Positions 26,501-41,500 of a DNA stretch of 64,000 nucleotides are shown in pieces. The notes under the pieces are model-generated. The model searched no databases. It was not told the DNA's origin and saw only the letters and a list, made by a program, of their open reading frames with translations. The number at the start of each line of letters is the position of its first letter. The first letter of the stretch is position 1. The translations under genes and the position numbers were made by a program. Source of the stretch: Rallus limicola. Its lineage: Eukaryota; Chordata; Aves; Gruiformes; Rallidae. The stretch covers positions 17,094,001-17,158,000 of the forward strand of contig JAKCOZ010000007.1 of NCBI GenBank assembly GCA_022605955.1, given 5' to 3'.

Positions 26501-29500
26501 AGGAGTGAAGAAAACAGAGGCAGGCTCTTCTCAACAGTGTCCAGTGAAAGGCAAAGAGGCAATGGACACAGATTGAAATACAGGAAATTCCATTTAAACA
26601 CAAGAAAAAACTTTATAACCATACAGTGGAACAGGTTGCCCAGAGAGGCCATAGAGTATCCTTAGAGGCATTCAAAATATGACTGGACACAGTCCTGAGC
26701 AACCTCCACTAGTTCATCATGCTTTGAGCAAGGGGTTGGATTAGGTAGTCTCCAGAAGTCCCTTCCCACCGCAACCCTTCTGTGCTTCCACAGCAATGCA
26801 ACAAACGGGAAGTGTGAATAATGCATAACAGTGGTAAAACGGGTATTTCCAATTGAGAAATCTTCACACTGGGCCTGGATAGGCTAACTTGGATAAATCT
26901 TAGGGATTAAGGTATTGCTTGTTCTCCAACTCTAGCAAAATAAACAGAAATCAGTGTGTGTCTAACGCTTAGCTGTTCCCATCATTTGAGGTTTCCAGAT
27001 TATCAGCAGTTTCTTATGACAGCAAGTGATAAGTTCCAGTGGCTGTGGTGGACACAGATGCTCCAACCCACCACCTACGCTACACCAAGATCTGTTAACT
27101 TGATTGCCTTGTCAGACCCTAATGTAATGCAAATAACTGACTATGCAGGATAATTACTAATATCCCAGAGAAACTTTGGGGGGTTTTAATGCTAATATGC
27201 CAGTACTGTGGGATGATTACTGTTGCTTATGCTCTCTGTCCACATAGATCAGTCTAGATATGCTTGTGAACTGTATGTATGTACTGTACTCAAGTACTAT
27301 ATATGTAAATAGTCCTGAGCTACCAATGGTTGTAATGCAAAATTCCAAAGAGTTAAAAAGCGCCCAGAATTAAGCTAACCCATGCTACTTTTAGTTTAAT
27401 GCTATCTTTAAGAACTGTATAAATTTAATATGATCACTTACTATTGCTCTACACAGTCTCTCAGCAGTGCTGAGCAAGCCGTTGATTATTTTACACTACT
27501 TTTATCTTTTTCAATACTCAAGGTGCCCAAAGCATCCAAACAGTCTATCTACTACAGAATTCCTAATTTCCCAATTGTGTTCATTCCCATTGCTCCCAGT
27601 CCTTCAATACATGAATAAAGATCAGGTGATATTTTAAATTTAATTTACCACTAAGAATCTCAGTCATGGCTAGCATCAGACCAAAATTGTCCTAGGCATC
27701 CCTTAATATTTTATAGAAAAACTAAGACTTCTAGAGCACCATTTTTCAGATTATTTTGTATCTTGCATGTTCAAAATGTGTGACTATGACTATGATCCTA
27801 TGGCTAAAGCTACAACTGCAAATATAGAATGCTTCTGCAAACCAAACCCTGGTGATAACATGTGAGGTGTCAAAAAATGATGGACAAAGAGCAGCTCTCA
27901 AAGATAATTTGCTCTCTGGGATAGATCCATTTTGGCTATTGATGCCACTGAAAGTAGTTTTCTTGCTTTAGCCACATTGAGAGTGATGACCTCTCTCCTC
28001 AGGTATATTCACTACAAGTACCCTTCACGACAAATAAATGAAACAATAGTCTTGTTCATTCCCACAACAGTAGACATCTAGTGTGCTTCTGCACATCAAA
28101 CCAACAGTCTGGAGTGAAATGAATGCCAACTCTCAGGGCTCTGAATTAGGATTATGCTAGCATTGAGTTTTCCACGTTTTGCATCCTTAATTTTGGACCA
28201 CGAATGTTATTCTCATGTAGTCAATACAGATAAATATTAACAACTTGGAAAAAAAATAATGAAAAATTCTGTCCTTCAGAATCACATGATATCTGTGTTG
28301 GGCCATGAATTAATCCATTACTATACAGGTCTACTGCATGATTTAAGGAGGTTAATTTGTAGCTGAGTAATCAGTGTAGACCAGGCACTTGAAACAAAAT
28401 TTCTTGGCATCCAAGGTCACAGCTCATGGATGTAAAATTATATTCCTTTACCTTTAGGAAAGCAGTATGTGACAGCAGTACTGTTGCTTGGCTTCCATGA
28501 AGTGACTCTCCTTTCTAATGCAGTCAGGCTGCAGTAGATAGGTAAAGTTTATTACTGTAAGAATCTTGCTTACTTAATTAGTCTTGTGAAGTTCAGTTCA
28601 GACCAGAAAAAAAAAGAAAAAAAACCCAAACCAAACAGCTATAGAAAGGACTTAATCCAACCTCCTGCTCAAAGGAGGGTTAGCTGATAGTCGGATCAGG
28701 TCACTTAGGGCTGAGGGCTTAGTAAGTCATTACTTATTGGTTGATCCATGGCAAATAAGTACCCACCAACCATGAGCTTCCAGGAAACAGAAGGTAAGTG
28801 GCTCAACTAAAGAGTCCACAGAAAGGCTTCAGCTAAAGTATTTCATTCTGTATTTGCTGAGTGCTAAAACTGGATATATTTTTCCTGTTAACTTAATGAT
28901 GCCTCAAGCACACAACAAAATATACCATGGTCATGCATCCCTCTATGGACATTCCTCAAAATAACATGCTCCAAGCATTAGGAATTTTCAAAAATGAAGA
29001 AATTCACCAGGTACCTGCCCTCTTCTGCAGCCAGTAGCTTCTGGGAATCTTTCCAATAAAGCACACGTTTTTGGAACACTTTTACAAGCATTCTCATTTT
29101 TTCTTCCTAGTAAAAGTAACGGAAAGAGCATTGGTAAGAGCAAGAAACAAACATTTGCTTGTTTTCTGCTTTGCAGAAGATCAGCAAAGCTGTCAAAGAG
29201 CTGGCAGTGAAAGACAAGAAAATACTATCATCCCCATTTTAGAGATTTTGAAACAGAAAGATTAACACACATTGTAGTATCAGAGTAGCCTGCAACATCT
29301 TTGCTTTTAAATTATCTGTGAAGAACAGACTTTCTATAATTTTAAACATGATTCTGAAAGTATTGTCATTACTGGGGCTGCATAGAATAAAGAAAAATAA
29401 AAAAGATTTAAAATTCCACCAACATCCTACCATTTCAATACCAGTTTGTATTTTTGTATCTTACTTCGAATATTTATTTTACAGTACACTTTCATATGCA

Positions 29501-32500
29501 GAGTCTTACAAGAATTCAAGGTCATCCCAATAGTTGGTCCTCCCAACTGCATAGATCAGGGAACAGGCAGCAGGCTTATTAAAGCTCATATTCGTTTGCT
29601 CATACTATTTCTGAATAATAGATCTCACCAAGCTGACAACACAATATTGAGGCAGCAGCTTCTCCCATGTTCCTGTCTTCCCTCAGGCTGATCTGTGGTA
29701 TGTATTACCATGCAAAATGTTGGCAGCCTTGCCAGAAGAAGAGTATTATCCTCAAGGGATTCTTAGAAGTGCTTGGGGACAACATGGTTTAGAACAAAGA
29801 ACTGTTGTTCACTGTCACAGAGGTTCCAGACACTATTTTATTAGCTCCCTTCTTCTGCAAATTCAGCAAGTGTAAAAACACTTCTGGAAAAAATGGGGTT
29901 GAAAAAGCTACTGAAAATACCGACTGAAAAAATACTCCTTATTACACTATATTAATCTGAGAAAGTGCAATTGGGGAAAGAGAAGAAATAGAAAATGTTT
30001 TACCTTGTTGCCATAAGGTAAACTGGCTCCAGTCTCCTTTTTCTCGTAGATTTTCATCTTCAGGCAGGAAGAGGCTGCTTTTTTTATCCATCACAGCAAG
30101 CCCCTCATCCCGAATGAGCTTCCAGTTTTTTTCTAAGGACTGTTTAGAGAGCTATGTTACTGCCCTGAGAACTTACTGCGTTTGGCTTTAGTACTGCTTT
30201 TATTTTCCTCTGTCCTTACTAACTTTTTTTTTTTGTAATTTAAAAGCACTAAAAAGCATTCATCATCATTATCAAGTTTCTTTATATTCAATTCCCTTCT
30301 GAAATGTTAAGGCAGGAAAAACAACTTTCACAGCATTCCTCAGATTCAATTATATTGGGATCATAAAATTACAAAAATCCCTAGTCTCCTTGCAGACTAG
30401 GTCTCACTTTGTCTTGCTTTTTGATTAGCCTACGGGCTCCTTAACAAATCATTTTGTATTGCAAGCAAGGAAGATTACTGATTTTAAGGACAGGATGTGT
30501 TACCTGGAAGCACACCTGCTGTGACTAGGAAACCACTTGCATAACGTGGAACACCAGGCATTAGCAGAACATCACGGTTCAAAGGGTACAAATGTAAATA
30601 GGCCACTTAAGTTGACAGCTGTGATTTAAACTTTCTGAAGGTTTAAATCAAACCTTGCAAAGATTCAATATGACTTGAAATGCAGGTGGTGATTTATGGA
30701 CACAACTATTAAATTAAACGTAAGCTGCTTGTATTTCATACATACCAAAACCACAAGGCTGTAGAATTAAAAATTCTAGTCCCTACTGCCTTAGGACACT
30801 ATATTTGTAAAAACTGGATAAATCAGAAAACCTTTTATTCTACCAATAAGTCATTTTAATGTTATAGCAATATAAATGAAAAACCCACAGAGTAACAATG
30901 GACCTGGATTAAAGTGACTTCCTTTTCCCAGCTGCTTACTTCACTCGCTAAACCTTATTTGGGTGAATAGTTTCCATTTTTCCTTTGTGCTCTTGAACAA
31001 AGCATTTCTGTAAGACATTTTCAATCAATTTCATATTGAAAATAGGCTAAGGTGTGTTCCCACGCTACCTCTTTATATGATGTGTAAAGCCAAGTAAAAC
31101 TCAAAAGTCTGTGGGACTAGGTGATGTAAATGCACGTTTTAGCCTTAAAACTCCATGTGGTTATTAGCCTTCCCCATTTAAATTAAACAGTTGCATTTTC
31201 CACCTAAGTTTCTTCAATTAAAAGACAAGCTGGTCACACAAAATAGGTTGCACACTGACATACCACAAAAAGCTCAGGAAGCCATGGCTAGAACACGCTG
31301 TCTATAACACAGCAACTTTCTTCCACTAGAACCTTTCAGGTAAGCTAAGACCTATGAAAGTTAGGTTTGCACTTCTGTTATCACAGTAATCTCTTCTTCT
31401 CCCTCTCTCATCCATCAGTAAAGGGGAAGAGCACTTATTTTTCCTGGTGCAATCACTTTATTCTCTGATGGGTTTCTATAACACTCGTTTAACCGTTAAG
31501 TAGAAAAGTTTCGAATATCTTTAGAAAACTGACTTTTCTAAAATGTAGGGTACAAAACAAGATGGAAAATTTTCACCTGATCAGAGATGAATATGGAAAG
31601 GGTGTTGGCACTGATTCAGCACTATCAAACCTACCTGATTTTGCATGAGCAGAAAGAAAGAAAATAATAGCTTACATTTACACACCACAAAGTGATACAA
31701 AACTGGAAAATTTTAAAAGACATTACAAGTGCTTCTGTGCTTCCTCAAACTCCTCCTACTCCCTTGTCTGAAAAAAGGTAAGAGGGAGCATTCACCCATG
31801 CAGACAAGATGATACATGAAGAGTACTGGTGGTCCAAGGTGTTGCAGGCAACCACTGCTTTGTCACCTCTGATTCTTCACAAATGTGAAGAGGTGTGTGT
31901 TTGTCCTTGCCTTTTAAGACTCCTTTCTTAAGAGTCCGGATATGAAGTGATTTGAATAAATATAATTGATTTTGAAGTAGGTCCTCAATGGTTTTGGACA
32001 TAACTTGCACTGAAATCAACAATGTCCCTATACTTCTGAAAATCTGGACCTCATCTATAAAAGACATTGACAGTGCTTTACTCTGAGTAAAAGCAACTCC
32101 TAGGTAGAAAGGAGGTGGAGAGTTACAAGAGTTCAAACTCATAGCTCAACCTTGATCTACCTGATTTTACAGACTTTTAGGCACAGCTTGAATGATAAGA
32201 ACATGTAACACCATTAAAAATGTAATGACTAAGTCTAGGTCTTGGACTTAAGGCTCTTGATCTAAGAGCTGGTATCTACAGGAAGAAGTTAAATATGTTT
32301 ATGGCTCCATAATACATGGGGTTTCAAGCCTTGGGTTAAAGCAACATATTTGTATTATATTTGGTGCAATATCCTGATTTCAAGTGAAGAATGAGGTGGC
32401 AAACAGCACTGGGAGCATATGTACTTGTTTCCTACCAGCTGATTCCCATAAACCTCCATATGGCTTTTTAAATACAGTTCCTAACAATAATGGAAGTTTA

Positions 32501-35500
32501 CAGCTGCCTTACATCTGGCAATGGTGTAGATTTTATTAGCAAAGAAGTTACTATATTTAAATAGGGTTTTCTTAGTATCAGTTTATTTTTATGTGTGACT
32601 ATTACATTAAAAGAATCCTTACTCTGTGTTGTCAAACTCTTTCAAATGCATGGTCATAAATGACACAGGCAGAGATTAAGAGGCTACTACTCCTTGTGCG
32701 AGGCCTAAATACTGACCACACATGCATTTTAATCCATTGGACCAGAAGACTTGCATCTATTTCACTTTGCTGCTGAAACTGAGTATGAAAGTATTCACAG
32801 TCAGTGACTGTGTCTCAGCTGGGGAATGCTGATGACCTCCAAGTAAGGGGCAATATTTCAAACCTTTCAAAATAGATTCCTTGCACCCAATTAGGTCACA
32901 AAGAGTGCTTGAACATCAGCATATGTACACATCATCTCTGCTCTTTTCAACACAAGGCTCCCTTGAAAGGAACCAGCCACTCTTAAAAAGCATATTTCAA
33001 CCTATTTTTTCCATTAAATATGAACATTTAGCTATTATTAGCTAAACCATTAAGCCCTAGAGAAAACATTATGGATACGTGCCGTTGCCACTACTTTCGT
33101 TCTCTTTCTGTACTTTTCTTCCTTCACTTTAAACTTTTAATTAATAAAATCTAAACCATCAGAGAAAACCGACAATACAAGATCCACTTTAATCAATAAA
33201 TCTATTCATTATTGGCAAAGCATCCTCTGGGTCTTTTCCAAAAGTCAAAGGACACAACATAAGGAAAGGACAAGGTTACCTAGGCCATTACCTATGTAAT
33301 AGTTTTAGAATGGTGAAAGTCTGTAGGATCTTTTATTGTTTTTTAAACAAGCACCAGAATAGAAAAAGAATGGTATATTGAGGTTCTAGTAACGCAGTAA
33401 GACTGTCCATGGAAAGCTAATTGCCCCAAGGGAGGAGGACAGGTTTTCAAAGATGAAAGGAAGGTTTCCTTTTAACTGAGCTCAAGCAAGAAAAGATTTT
33501 CTTGAACTCTGAATCCAAAGGCCTGAAATACTGTAATCAGAAACATGAATAGAACATGTCTACACAAATCACTTGACACACTCTTCCTAATTTTAAGGTT
33601 TGTATTTTCTTTTCCTTGAGAAATCGGATGCCCCTTCCAATTCTTTCAAAGAAACTATAAAAAAAATTAAGCATTAATGGGCAGCAGCTAAAGAGGTTGA
33701 AAGTTCTACTTCCTTCTGGCCCAGTAGCACTAACCAGCATTTACCACCACAACAGATATCCTGTTAAGTGTTACTGAGATACTCTCAGGCTTTTGGTTTT
33801 TTTTTAAAGAAACTAAAAAATCCTCTTCCTTAAGACATCCAGGAAAGTAGGTAAACGTGAAGTAAATAAAGTGTGAGATTACCTTTAATCTTACCCATCA
33901 AGCAGTTAAATATCAGGCCTAAATTTGTTGCCTATGCTTTTTTTTATAGTAAAGTTGCAGGAAAGTTACCTAATACCAAAAAGGGAGACAGGCCATCCTT
34001 AGGTAGTTATTGAAGAGTAAAAAAATAATCACCCTCTGGAAATACATCTCTGTTAGACCTGTAAACTAGACCACTAGTATTGATGATGTGCCTTGTGCCT
34101 GCATGGCTATAGTTAGGTGAGCTGAACACCCCTTAGAAGGAATTTATTAGACCAGGAGAATCAAAAAAGTAAAATACTTTTCTTCAGTTTTTCTGTGGAA
34201 AAAGCAAGGTGCTGTTAAAATTCACATCTCCATCTCCTGTCTTGAGAAACCATATGACCCTTTATATATAATAAAATCAAACTAGGTCTGTGCTACAAGA
34301 TGCTACTGACGACAGCTACGCTGGGTTAGCGGAATGAACCAAAAAGAGTGGACACTCTGGCTTTAGCACTGTCTCAGGTAGCCACAAATAAATTGTCAGT
34401 TAGCATTGTTAAGACAATAATGTTAGGTACTGAAAATACTTTAATCACATTTAACAACAAATGGTGAAACACAGGGAGAGGGGGTCAGGGACTCCAGTGC
34501 TTTACCCTTCACATAGCAGTTTTCCATATCAAATGCTATCACGGGGTTTTAGCAGCATTTCCCATGCACTCCACACAGATGTGAGAGGAACATAACGAGG
34601 TGAAGCAGCAAGAAATAACTGCTGATTGTTTTTTGCTCCTTGGAAATAATGTTGTATACATACTGTATATATAAAAAAAAAATTCTCCCCCTTCCCCCCC
34701 CCTTTTTTTTTTTTAGGAATTATGATTAAAATTAATTATAAAAACCCCCAGCTGCTATTTTGGAAACACAAACTATTACTATCAATAATAACCACGCTAC
34801 ATTAAATGGTTACATTAAATAAAAAAAGAAACTTTCAAGAATTTAAAAGTCTATGTCATTAATTTTTTGCTAAGTCTATCACTGGCACCCTACACTTACT
34901 TCTCTTATGCAATTAAAAACTTCCAAAGACGTCACCAAATACTACACAAGGGAAGAAGGACACAGTCTTTCCTGACTAATTAAAAATTCACAATGGGTGT
35001 CCCAGACATTACCAAATTTTGCTGTCATTTTGCACTTGAGACATTATGGTTGTCTAACATGCAAATTTTGTATTCATTAATCTTTTCAACCATCCTGTCC
35101 CCATTCTTAATTTTGAAAATACCTGAGCTCATTTTATAGTATTTTAGTTAAATCTTGTGCTTAGTCTGAGATTGGTGTCTGGTACCCACAGGCAGTGTTT
35201 CAGACTTCATAGATTAGAATTTTTGCTGCTTAATACCTTAATTTATAGTTGTTATTAAGAAAAATAAAATCAAAGCATACAGAAAAAATCTGTCTTACCT
35301 TCACCAGTTCTGTATAACCAGTTTCCCTTGCTGTCCACCAAGGTTGAGCTTTTAGTCCCTTGACATTATAGAGGGAGCGTTGCCAAACTGATGCAAAGTG
35401 ACCTCTTTGGTATCCAAGTTCATACCACTTGTATGCCTAAAAGATTGCAGTTGTCAGCAGCCAAATTCCTATCAGCCAAGCTCCAGGGGAAAAAAGTAAT

Positions 35501-38500
35501 TTATGCTTTTTTGATAAGGTAACAGATTGTCTCTTTGGATGCCAGAGTTGTTCGAATGTAATGCAGTAATGGACGCTTCAAAGAAAAAGAAAACAACCGA
35601 AGGACAACAATCACACCCCAAAAAACTCAACTAATAATCCCAAACTAGATCAGTTGACCAAGGCTGCCCAATCCAACATTAGCCAAATAGGATAACTTTC
35701 TCACAACCATTCACACCAAATATGGGTCAGTAATCTAGGTGCTGTTCCTGGACTTGAGAGATCCAGTTTTTTGTCATCTTCATCAACCTTGTTTTCTTTG
35801 TTTCAATTACCTACTTATATGAATTAAAGATGACTGCCTTCTGCTGACAATGGAGATGCTGTGACAATGAAAGCAGTGATGATTTTGTGGATCTAAATTG
35901 TTACATAATTGTCCTATCCAGACATGGACTTGAGTTTCTTCAAGGAAGTCACATCAGACTTGAGCTGACACTACTAATTTTATTTGTACTTTCCTTTTAA
36001 TTCATACAGTAGAAACCTACAGAGGCTAACTCCAGCTTTCTTTGTCTTACTTTTACTTTACAACTTGCTTTACCACTGTATAGCAGCAAAACAAAGTCCT
36101 GCAAAGGAAGAAAATGAGATGCTTGGAAACAACCAACATGGGTAGCACCGTGATGAACCAAATACAGAAAAGGACACATGTAGCTGCCTCCTTCCTGTCC
36201 AGCATTGCTGCTGCAGCAGTGATATGAGACAACACACACAAAAAAAGGATATGACAGGACAGCTGAGTAGGGAGATGTGGGGTAGGAAGTCCAGAGCAGA
36301 GCAACTAAAGCAGGTAGTGATCCCTGCCTTGAACAGAACATGCCCTAAACCCTCTTTACCTGGAGTCACGCACTGAGTCCTCCGCTAGCTATACTGCTTG
36401 ACATTTCCTCCCTTCCAAGCATGTCATCTATCCACTTCACCTCTGCCTAAGCATCACTCACCCAAACTTGGACCACATTCTCACCCAACCTGATATTTAT
36501 TCTTATTACACTCAACATAAACCAGCCTATAATTTCGCCCTTGTGCTTCCAGTTATAAAATTTCCACTACACCTCACAATTAGCTGCCTTTCCTGGCACT
36601 ATCCATCTCCTTGCCAAGTTCTCCCCAAAAAACCCAAACACTTCACTTTTCTTTGCAATAGGAAAATCTAGCATGTGGTTTTGGCTAGGACAGTTAGTTT
36701 TCTTCATAGTAGCTATCATGTTGCTATACTTTGGATTTGTGCTGAAAGCAGTGTTTGTAACACAGGGATGTCTTTGTTGCTGCTGAGCAGTGCTTACACA
36801 GAGCCAAGGCTATTTTTACTTCTCACCCCACCTCATAAGCAAGTAGGATGGAGGTACACAAGGAGTTGGGAAGGGACATAGCTGGGACAGCTAACCCCAA
36901 CTGGATATCCAAAGGGATGCTCCATACCATATGACCTCATGCTCAGCAGATAAAGCCGAGGAAAAAAGAAGGAAGGGTGGAACATTGGGAGTGATGGCTT
37001 TTGTCTCCCCAAGTGTTACGTATGATGAAGTTCTGCTTTCCTGTGGATGGCTGAACACCTCCCTGCCCATGGGAACTGGTGAATGAATTCCTTGTCCTGC
37101 TATGCTTTTGGTTTATCTATGAAACTGTCTTGATCTCAACACACAACTTTCTCTCCTTTAACCCTTCCAATTCTCTCCCCCATCCCACTGGGAAGATTGA
37201 GCAAGTGGCTGCATGGGGCTTAGTTGCTGGCTGGGGTTTAACTACGCCATCTGAACATGGACAAAATGAACACCATCCCCAGCAGAATTCTGGTACAGTA
37301 ATTTCCCTGCATGACTAACTATTTTAATTCTTATTTGCTTTTCAAAGGGAGTCATTTATCCTATTCCAACTCACGAGCATATGACAGTTGTCCATTAATC
37401 TGCCCATATTTGACATAAAGACTAAAACAGGACTTACTGAGACAAAACACACATCATTTTATACGGGGTGTAACAGAAGGCGAAATATACAATCACATCT
37501 CTAGGAGAGTAATTCATGTCACCCTATTATTTATGTTTACCTTAAGGCCAGTAAACTAGAAGGAAAACCCAAAATTTTCTTGGATACAAATTAGCTGTGA
37601 GAACAGTGTGTGACTTACTAAGATTTAGTTACTCTTGGCAGTCAGTCAAGAAAACAAAAAATATTATACATTCTTCACGTAATGGATTATTTCTAAAGGT
37701 TTCCAGGTCTTAGAGATCTTTTATTTCAAATATGAGGTAAGAATTTACTTTGGGTGGTTACATCTTCAAACTTTTACCTAAGTCTCTATATCGCAACTGT
37801 AGGCTATTTTTGTGAGTCTGTAAATTTTCTTCAAGTGTTTTAAAAAAGGTGGTACTCTGATCATTGTAACTCTCTAAAATTATGGAGGAAAGGCTGCAAG
37901 AGCATGTTGCTGTACAATATTTAGCTGAAGTACAGAAAAACTGTGTTGATGAATGGAGTAATAGCAGACTGTGTATAAGCTTTCATCTTCCATCCCTAAA
38001 AAGAAGCTTTGTACAATTGTGTACGGGCCAAAAACCGAACAAACGAAACAACAAGAAAGTATTACCTTTGAGTAATACACAGTGTATCTTTACATTTTCA
38101 TGTTATCTTAGTTAAGTCTCTGCAATAGAAGCATCATGATTTATGATGTGTTCCCCAAGATGTAAGTTTTAATAGTGGTGGGATATCAATAGATAGTTCA
38201 GGCTGACTACCTGCCTTCATTTGCAATGTCTGGAGTTAGTCCAAATGATAAGGTAGATGAATTCCTTGTTTCAGCCACTGGCTGATGAGTATGAATGTTG
38301 GTGCTCTTTATGATCCATCAGCTGTAATCACGATGTAGAATGCTATTAATCCTTATCTGTTAGAAGAATTGAGCAATGACGTTGCTTCTGACAGCATGGA
38401 GTAGGGTTAAGTTGTTTTGCTCACCCTTTCCACTCCCGAGTTTCCACAAGAGACCTTTCTTTTCACATGCAGGTCTTGGCAGTGGAAAGACTGAATAAAG

Positions 38501-41500
38501 GCTACTGTACTATTCAGGAGAGCTACAACAGTATAGTTTCTTTTCCAGAAAGGTAATTATTTGAGATGAGCTCCATTTATACTTGCTGTGTGAACAGCAC
38601 TTTGCTCTATAATACATTCCACAGTTCTAATTTCTCTTTTTTAAGTCAGTTTGGCATTTTATCAAATTAGAGTTGGAAAGGGCATACTCAACACTGTTTC
38701 CCTAACACATACCAAGACTGCATTCATAATTCCTAATTTAGCTGTAATAGATTAATATCTACCTTCAACAAATCTTCAGTGATAGAAATTTCACGTCCCT
38801 TAAATATTGATCTTCCTTGATTAAATCTTAAGTCTACCAAGATCACTGAAAAAAATGTAGCTCAACAGTGGACCTTCCACAGATAAATTGAAAAGTCTTC
38901 CCTATGCCAAGAAGTTAATTTTCCACTGATTAAAACTTTTCCTACAATAGATTTGACCACTAACTCCATAAACATTTAACACATAATTATCCTGGGGATT
39001 GGGAGGATGTATTTTAATTACATCTGTGTAGTATCTTTAGTCAAACATTGTAATGGGATGTTCTAGGCTCAATCATTCAACTTAGAAAACCCCACAGAAG
39101 CATACAGGGTGTTTCCTTTTCAGCTTTCTGTTGAGAGAAGGACAGAGTCAGAAAGAGAGAGACAGTGTGCATGCAAGTACATGTTCTGTGGGTCTGTGCA
39201 CATGCATGTTTACGTGTGTATACTTAGAGAATAAGGCCAACTAATTCTCATTTGTAAATGAACTTTTGAATTAAAATAAAACTTAATTGTAAGAATCTTT
39301 GATTGCATTTTCAGCAAAGGCAATCTAACTAAAAATACCGATATTATTACATTTCAATGTAGGTATAAAGCAATGGAATAAAAGTTCCACAATTTATTAA
39401 AAAAAAGAAAGGAAAAAAGAAAATTAACCTGATGAACTAGGCTTAAGAAAGATCAATAATGTATGGTCTTCATTATAGCCCACCTGTACATAGTTCTTAT
39501 TGGAGAACTGCCTACTGACTGGGCCAAGATATTCAGGAGGTCAGCATTCTTTACAGTGATTTAGGTATTTATTTCAGACCTATTACTAGATAACTGATTA
39601 AAAAACAACCCTACTATGCTTTTTTATTCTTATTCTGTTCATATTTGCTATACAGGAACCTGAGTAGGTTTTTTCGGTTTGGGTTTTTTGTCTGTATTAA
39701 AATTCATGCTCATAGTAAAGTTACTAATGAGTCTTCAACAAAAGCCCTTTGCTTCTCAACCATGGCAACAGTGCTAATTCACTGTTTACATTCACAAATC
39801 TAAATTTGACTTTTATGTTAAATTTGGTTTTAAACTAACAAAATGGAAACTTTTACAGTTTTTGGTTGTATATGTTTGCTTTTGTTCGACATGGAAGATA
39901 TTTGCTGTGACAGGAAGTTTCGGTTGGATGTTAGGAAGAGGTTCTTTACTGAAAGGGTGGTCAGGCACTGGAATAGGTTCCCCAGGAAAGTGGTCACAGC
40001 ACTGAGCCTGACTGAGTTCCACCAGCTCCCTGGGCAACCTGTGGCAGTGTCTCACCACCCTCATAATGAAGAAATTTCTCCTAATATCCAATCTAAATCT
40101 ACCCCCTTCCAATTTGACCATTTGCCCTCATCCTATTACTACATGCTCTTCTAAAAAGTCCCTCCCCAGCTTTCTAACTCAGGATATTCTATGATCTCTT
40201 CTTTTCTGATCTGTTTGCTCCTTTAATTATTGGACAAATACCATACCTTAGCCCACAGATTCAGTCCTCTCATGGTCTTTTTTTACACATTTATTGGTAC
40301 TCAAGGTCGCTTTGGGAAAGAAAGGAGGTTTACAAAACACTGTTACATCAAAGCAATGAGATAACTTCTATATAGTGATATACATGTAATTGTTGGGGTT
40401 TTTTTTTCAGTCTGATTTAAATCATTGTTGTAAGTGGTAGGAGCAGAAAAACACCTTTCACCGAGTTTCTGAAAGATGTTTGATCCCTCACTTCAAATCA
40501 TCCAATGCAAGCTTCAAAAGTTTAGCTTAGTTCTAAAGCAAGGGATGCTGAGAGATTGTATTTTCACACCAATGGCAGAATTGTTTGTTGTTGTTCATCT
40601 TGACCTCTACAAAAATACACCGGACTGTTATTGCAATAGGACTACTCATGTTCTGAATACTGAGCACATGCTTAGAAGTTTTTCTGGATTCTGCAGTTCA
40701 TCAGAGGTTTAGAGTTTAAAGCAAGAACATTTTAAATGCCTACCTCTTTGTCTCCCATTCTCTGCAAAGCATCACCCAGATGAAAATAAAAGCGTCCATC
40801 ATTTGTGCCAGGGTCACCAGACTCTAATCCTTCCTTAAGAAAAAAGCATAAGAAAAACTTTGATAGGACTTCTAAAGGAATTAATTTGATTACTGTTAAT
40901 AGGCTGGCAATTCTATGCAAGAGATGGGCTATGAAATTAGCTATAAAATATAACCATCACGGTAAACTGGAACTGAAGTTGAATGAATATACTTCATTAA
41001 AAAGATATTGAGAAATGTTATCAGTTTTCCAAATGCTGTGGCCTCTTCCCTCAGTTCCTCCAAGACAGAGGCATATTCAGAGACAGACACTTGCCCATGA
41101 CCATATATACATATACAGAAGCATTTTAGAAAGATGGATTAAAGTTTTATTTTGTGGTATTTCTTCCCCAACAAAAGTATACACAAGCCCTCTCTGGATT
41201 ATTCAAGAGCCTTAAGGTTGCTGAATACTTCAAAATTCAAACCAGTCTGAGACTCACAATTGCATACTTAGGGCTAACCACTAATAAAACAAATACTGAT
41301 GTTTAAGAATTGTTCTAGTTCATAGGCAGGGATATAGGAATATAACTCCAACACATACCTCAAACTGATTTGTGATTAGTATGCTTCTACCTTGACATCT
41401 TTTATACACTCCAATTCTAATTTTTACAGGTAAAATATTTACTGTAGGTGAGAAAAGAAAAATACCTTTAGATAGGGTATGCTTTCTGCTATCTTGTTTT

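Larger units (their letters stand above)
23372..29014 (-). other. ASPH: ASPH intron with CR1, nested LTR and fragments
   Basis: It holds the split CR1 (23796-24696 and 25686-26795), the solo LTR (24702-25680) and a short reverse CR1 piece (28633-28725). The remainder, about 26.8-28.6 kb, is AT-rich with nothing recognised. Confidence 0.85.
35437..40743 (-). other. ASPH: ASPH intron with inverted CR1 pair
   Basis: It holds the head-to-head CR1 fragments at 39905-40190 and a possible ancient CR1 at 38660-38960. The rest is AT-rich, with no exon recognised. Confidence 0.8.

Noticed and set aside
26031..26603. Three minus-strand open frames of 79-90 codons
   Set aside because: Antisense shadows of the forward CR1 at 25681-26795.
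39813..40154. Two overlapping open frames of about 100 codons on opposite strands with similar peptides
   Set aside because: Both are readings of the inverted CR1 pair; the similarity comes from the repeat.
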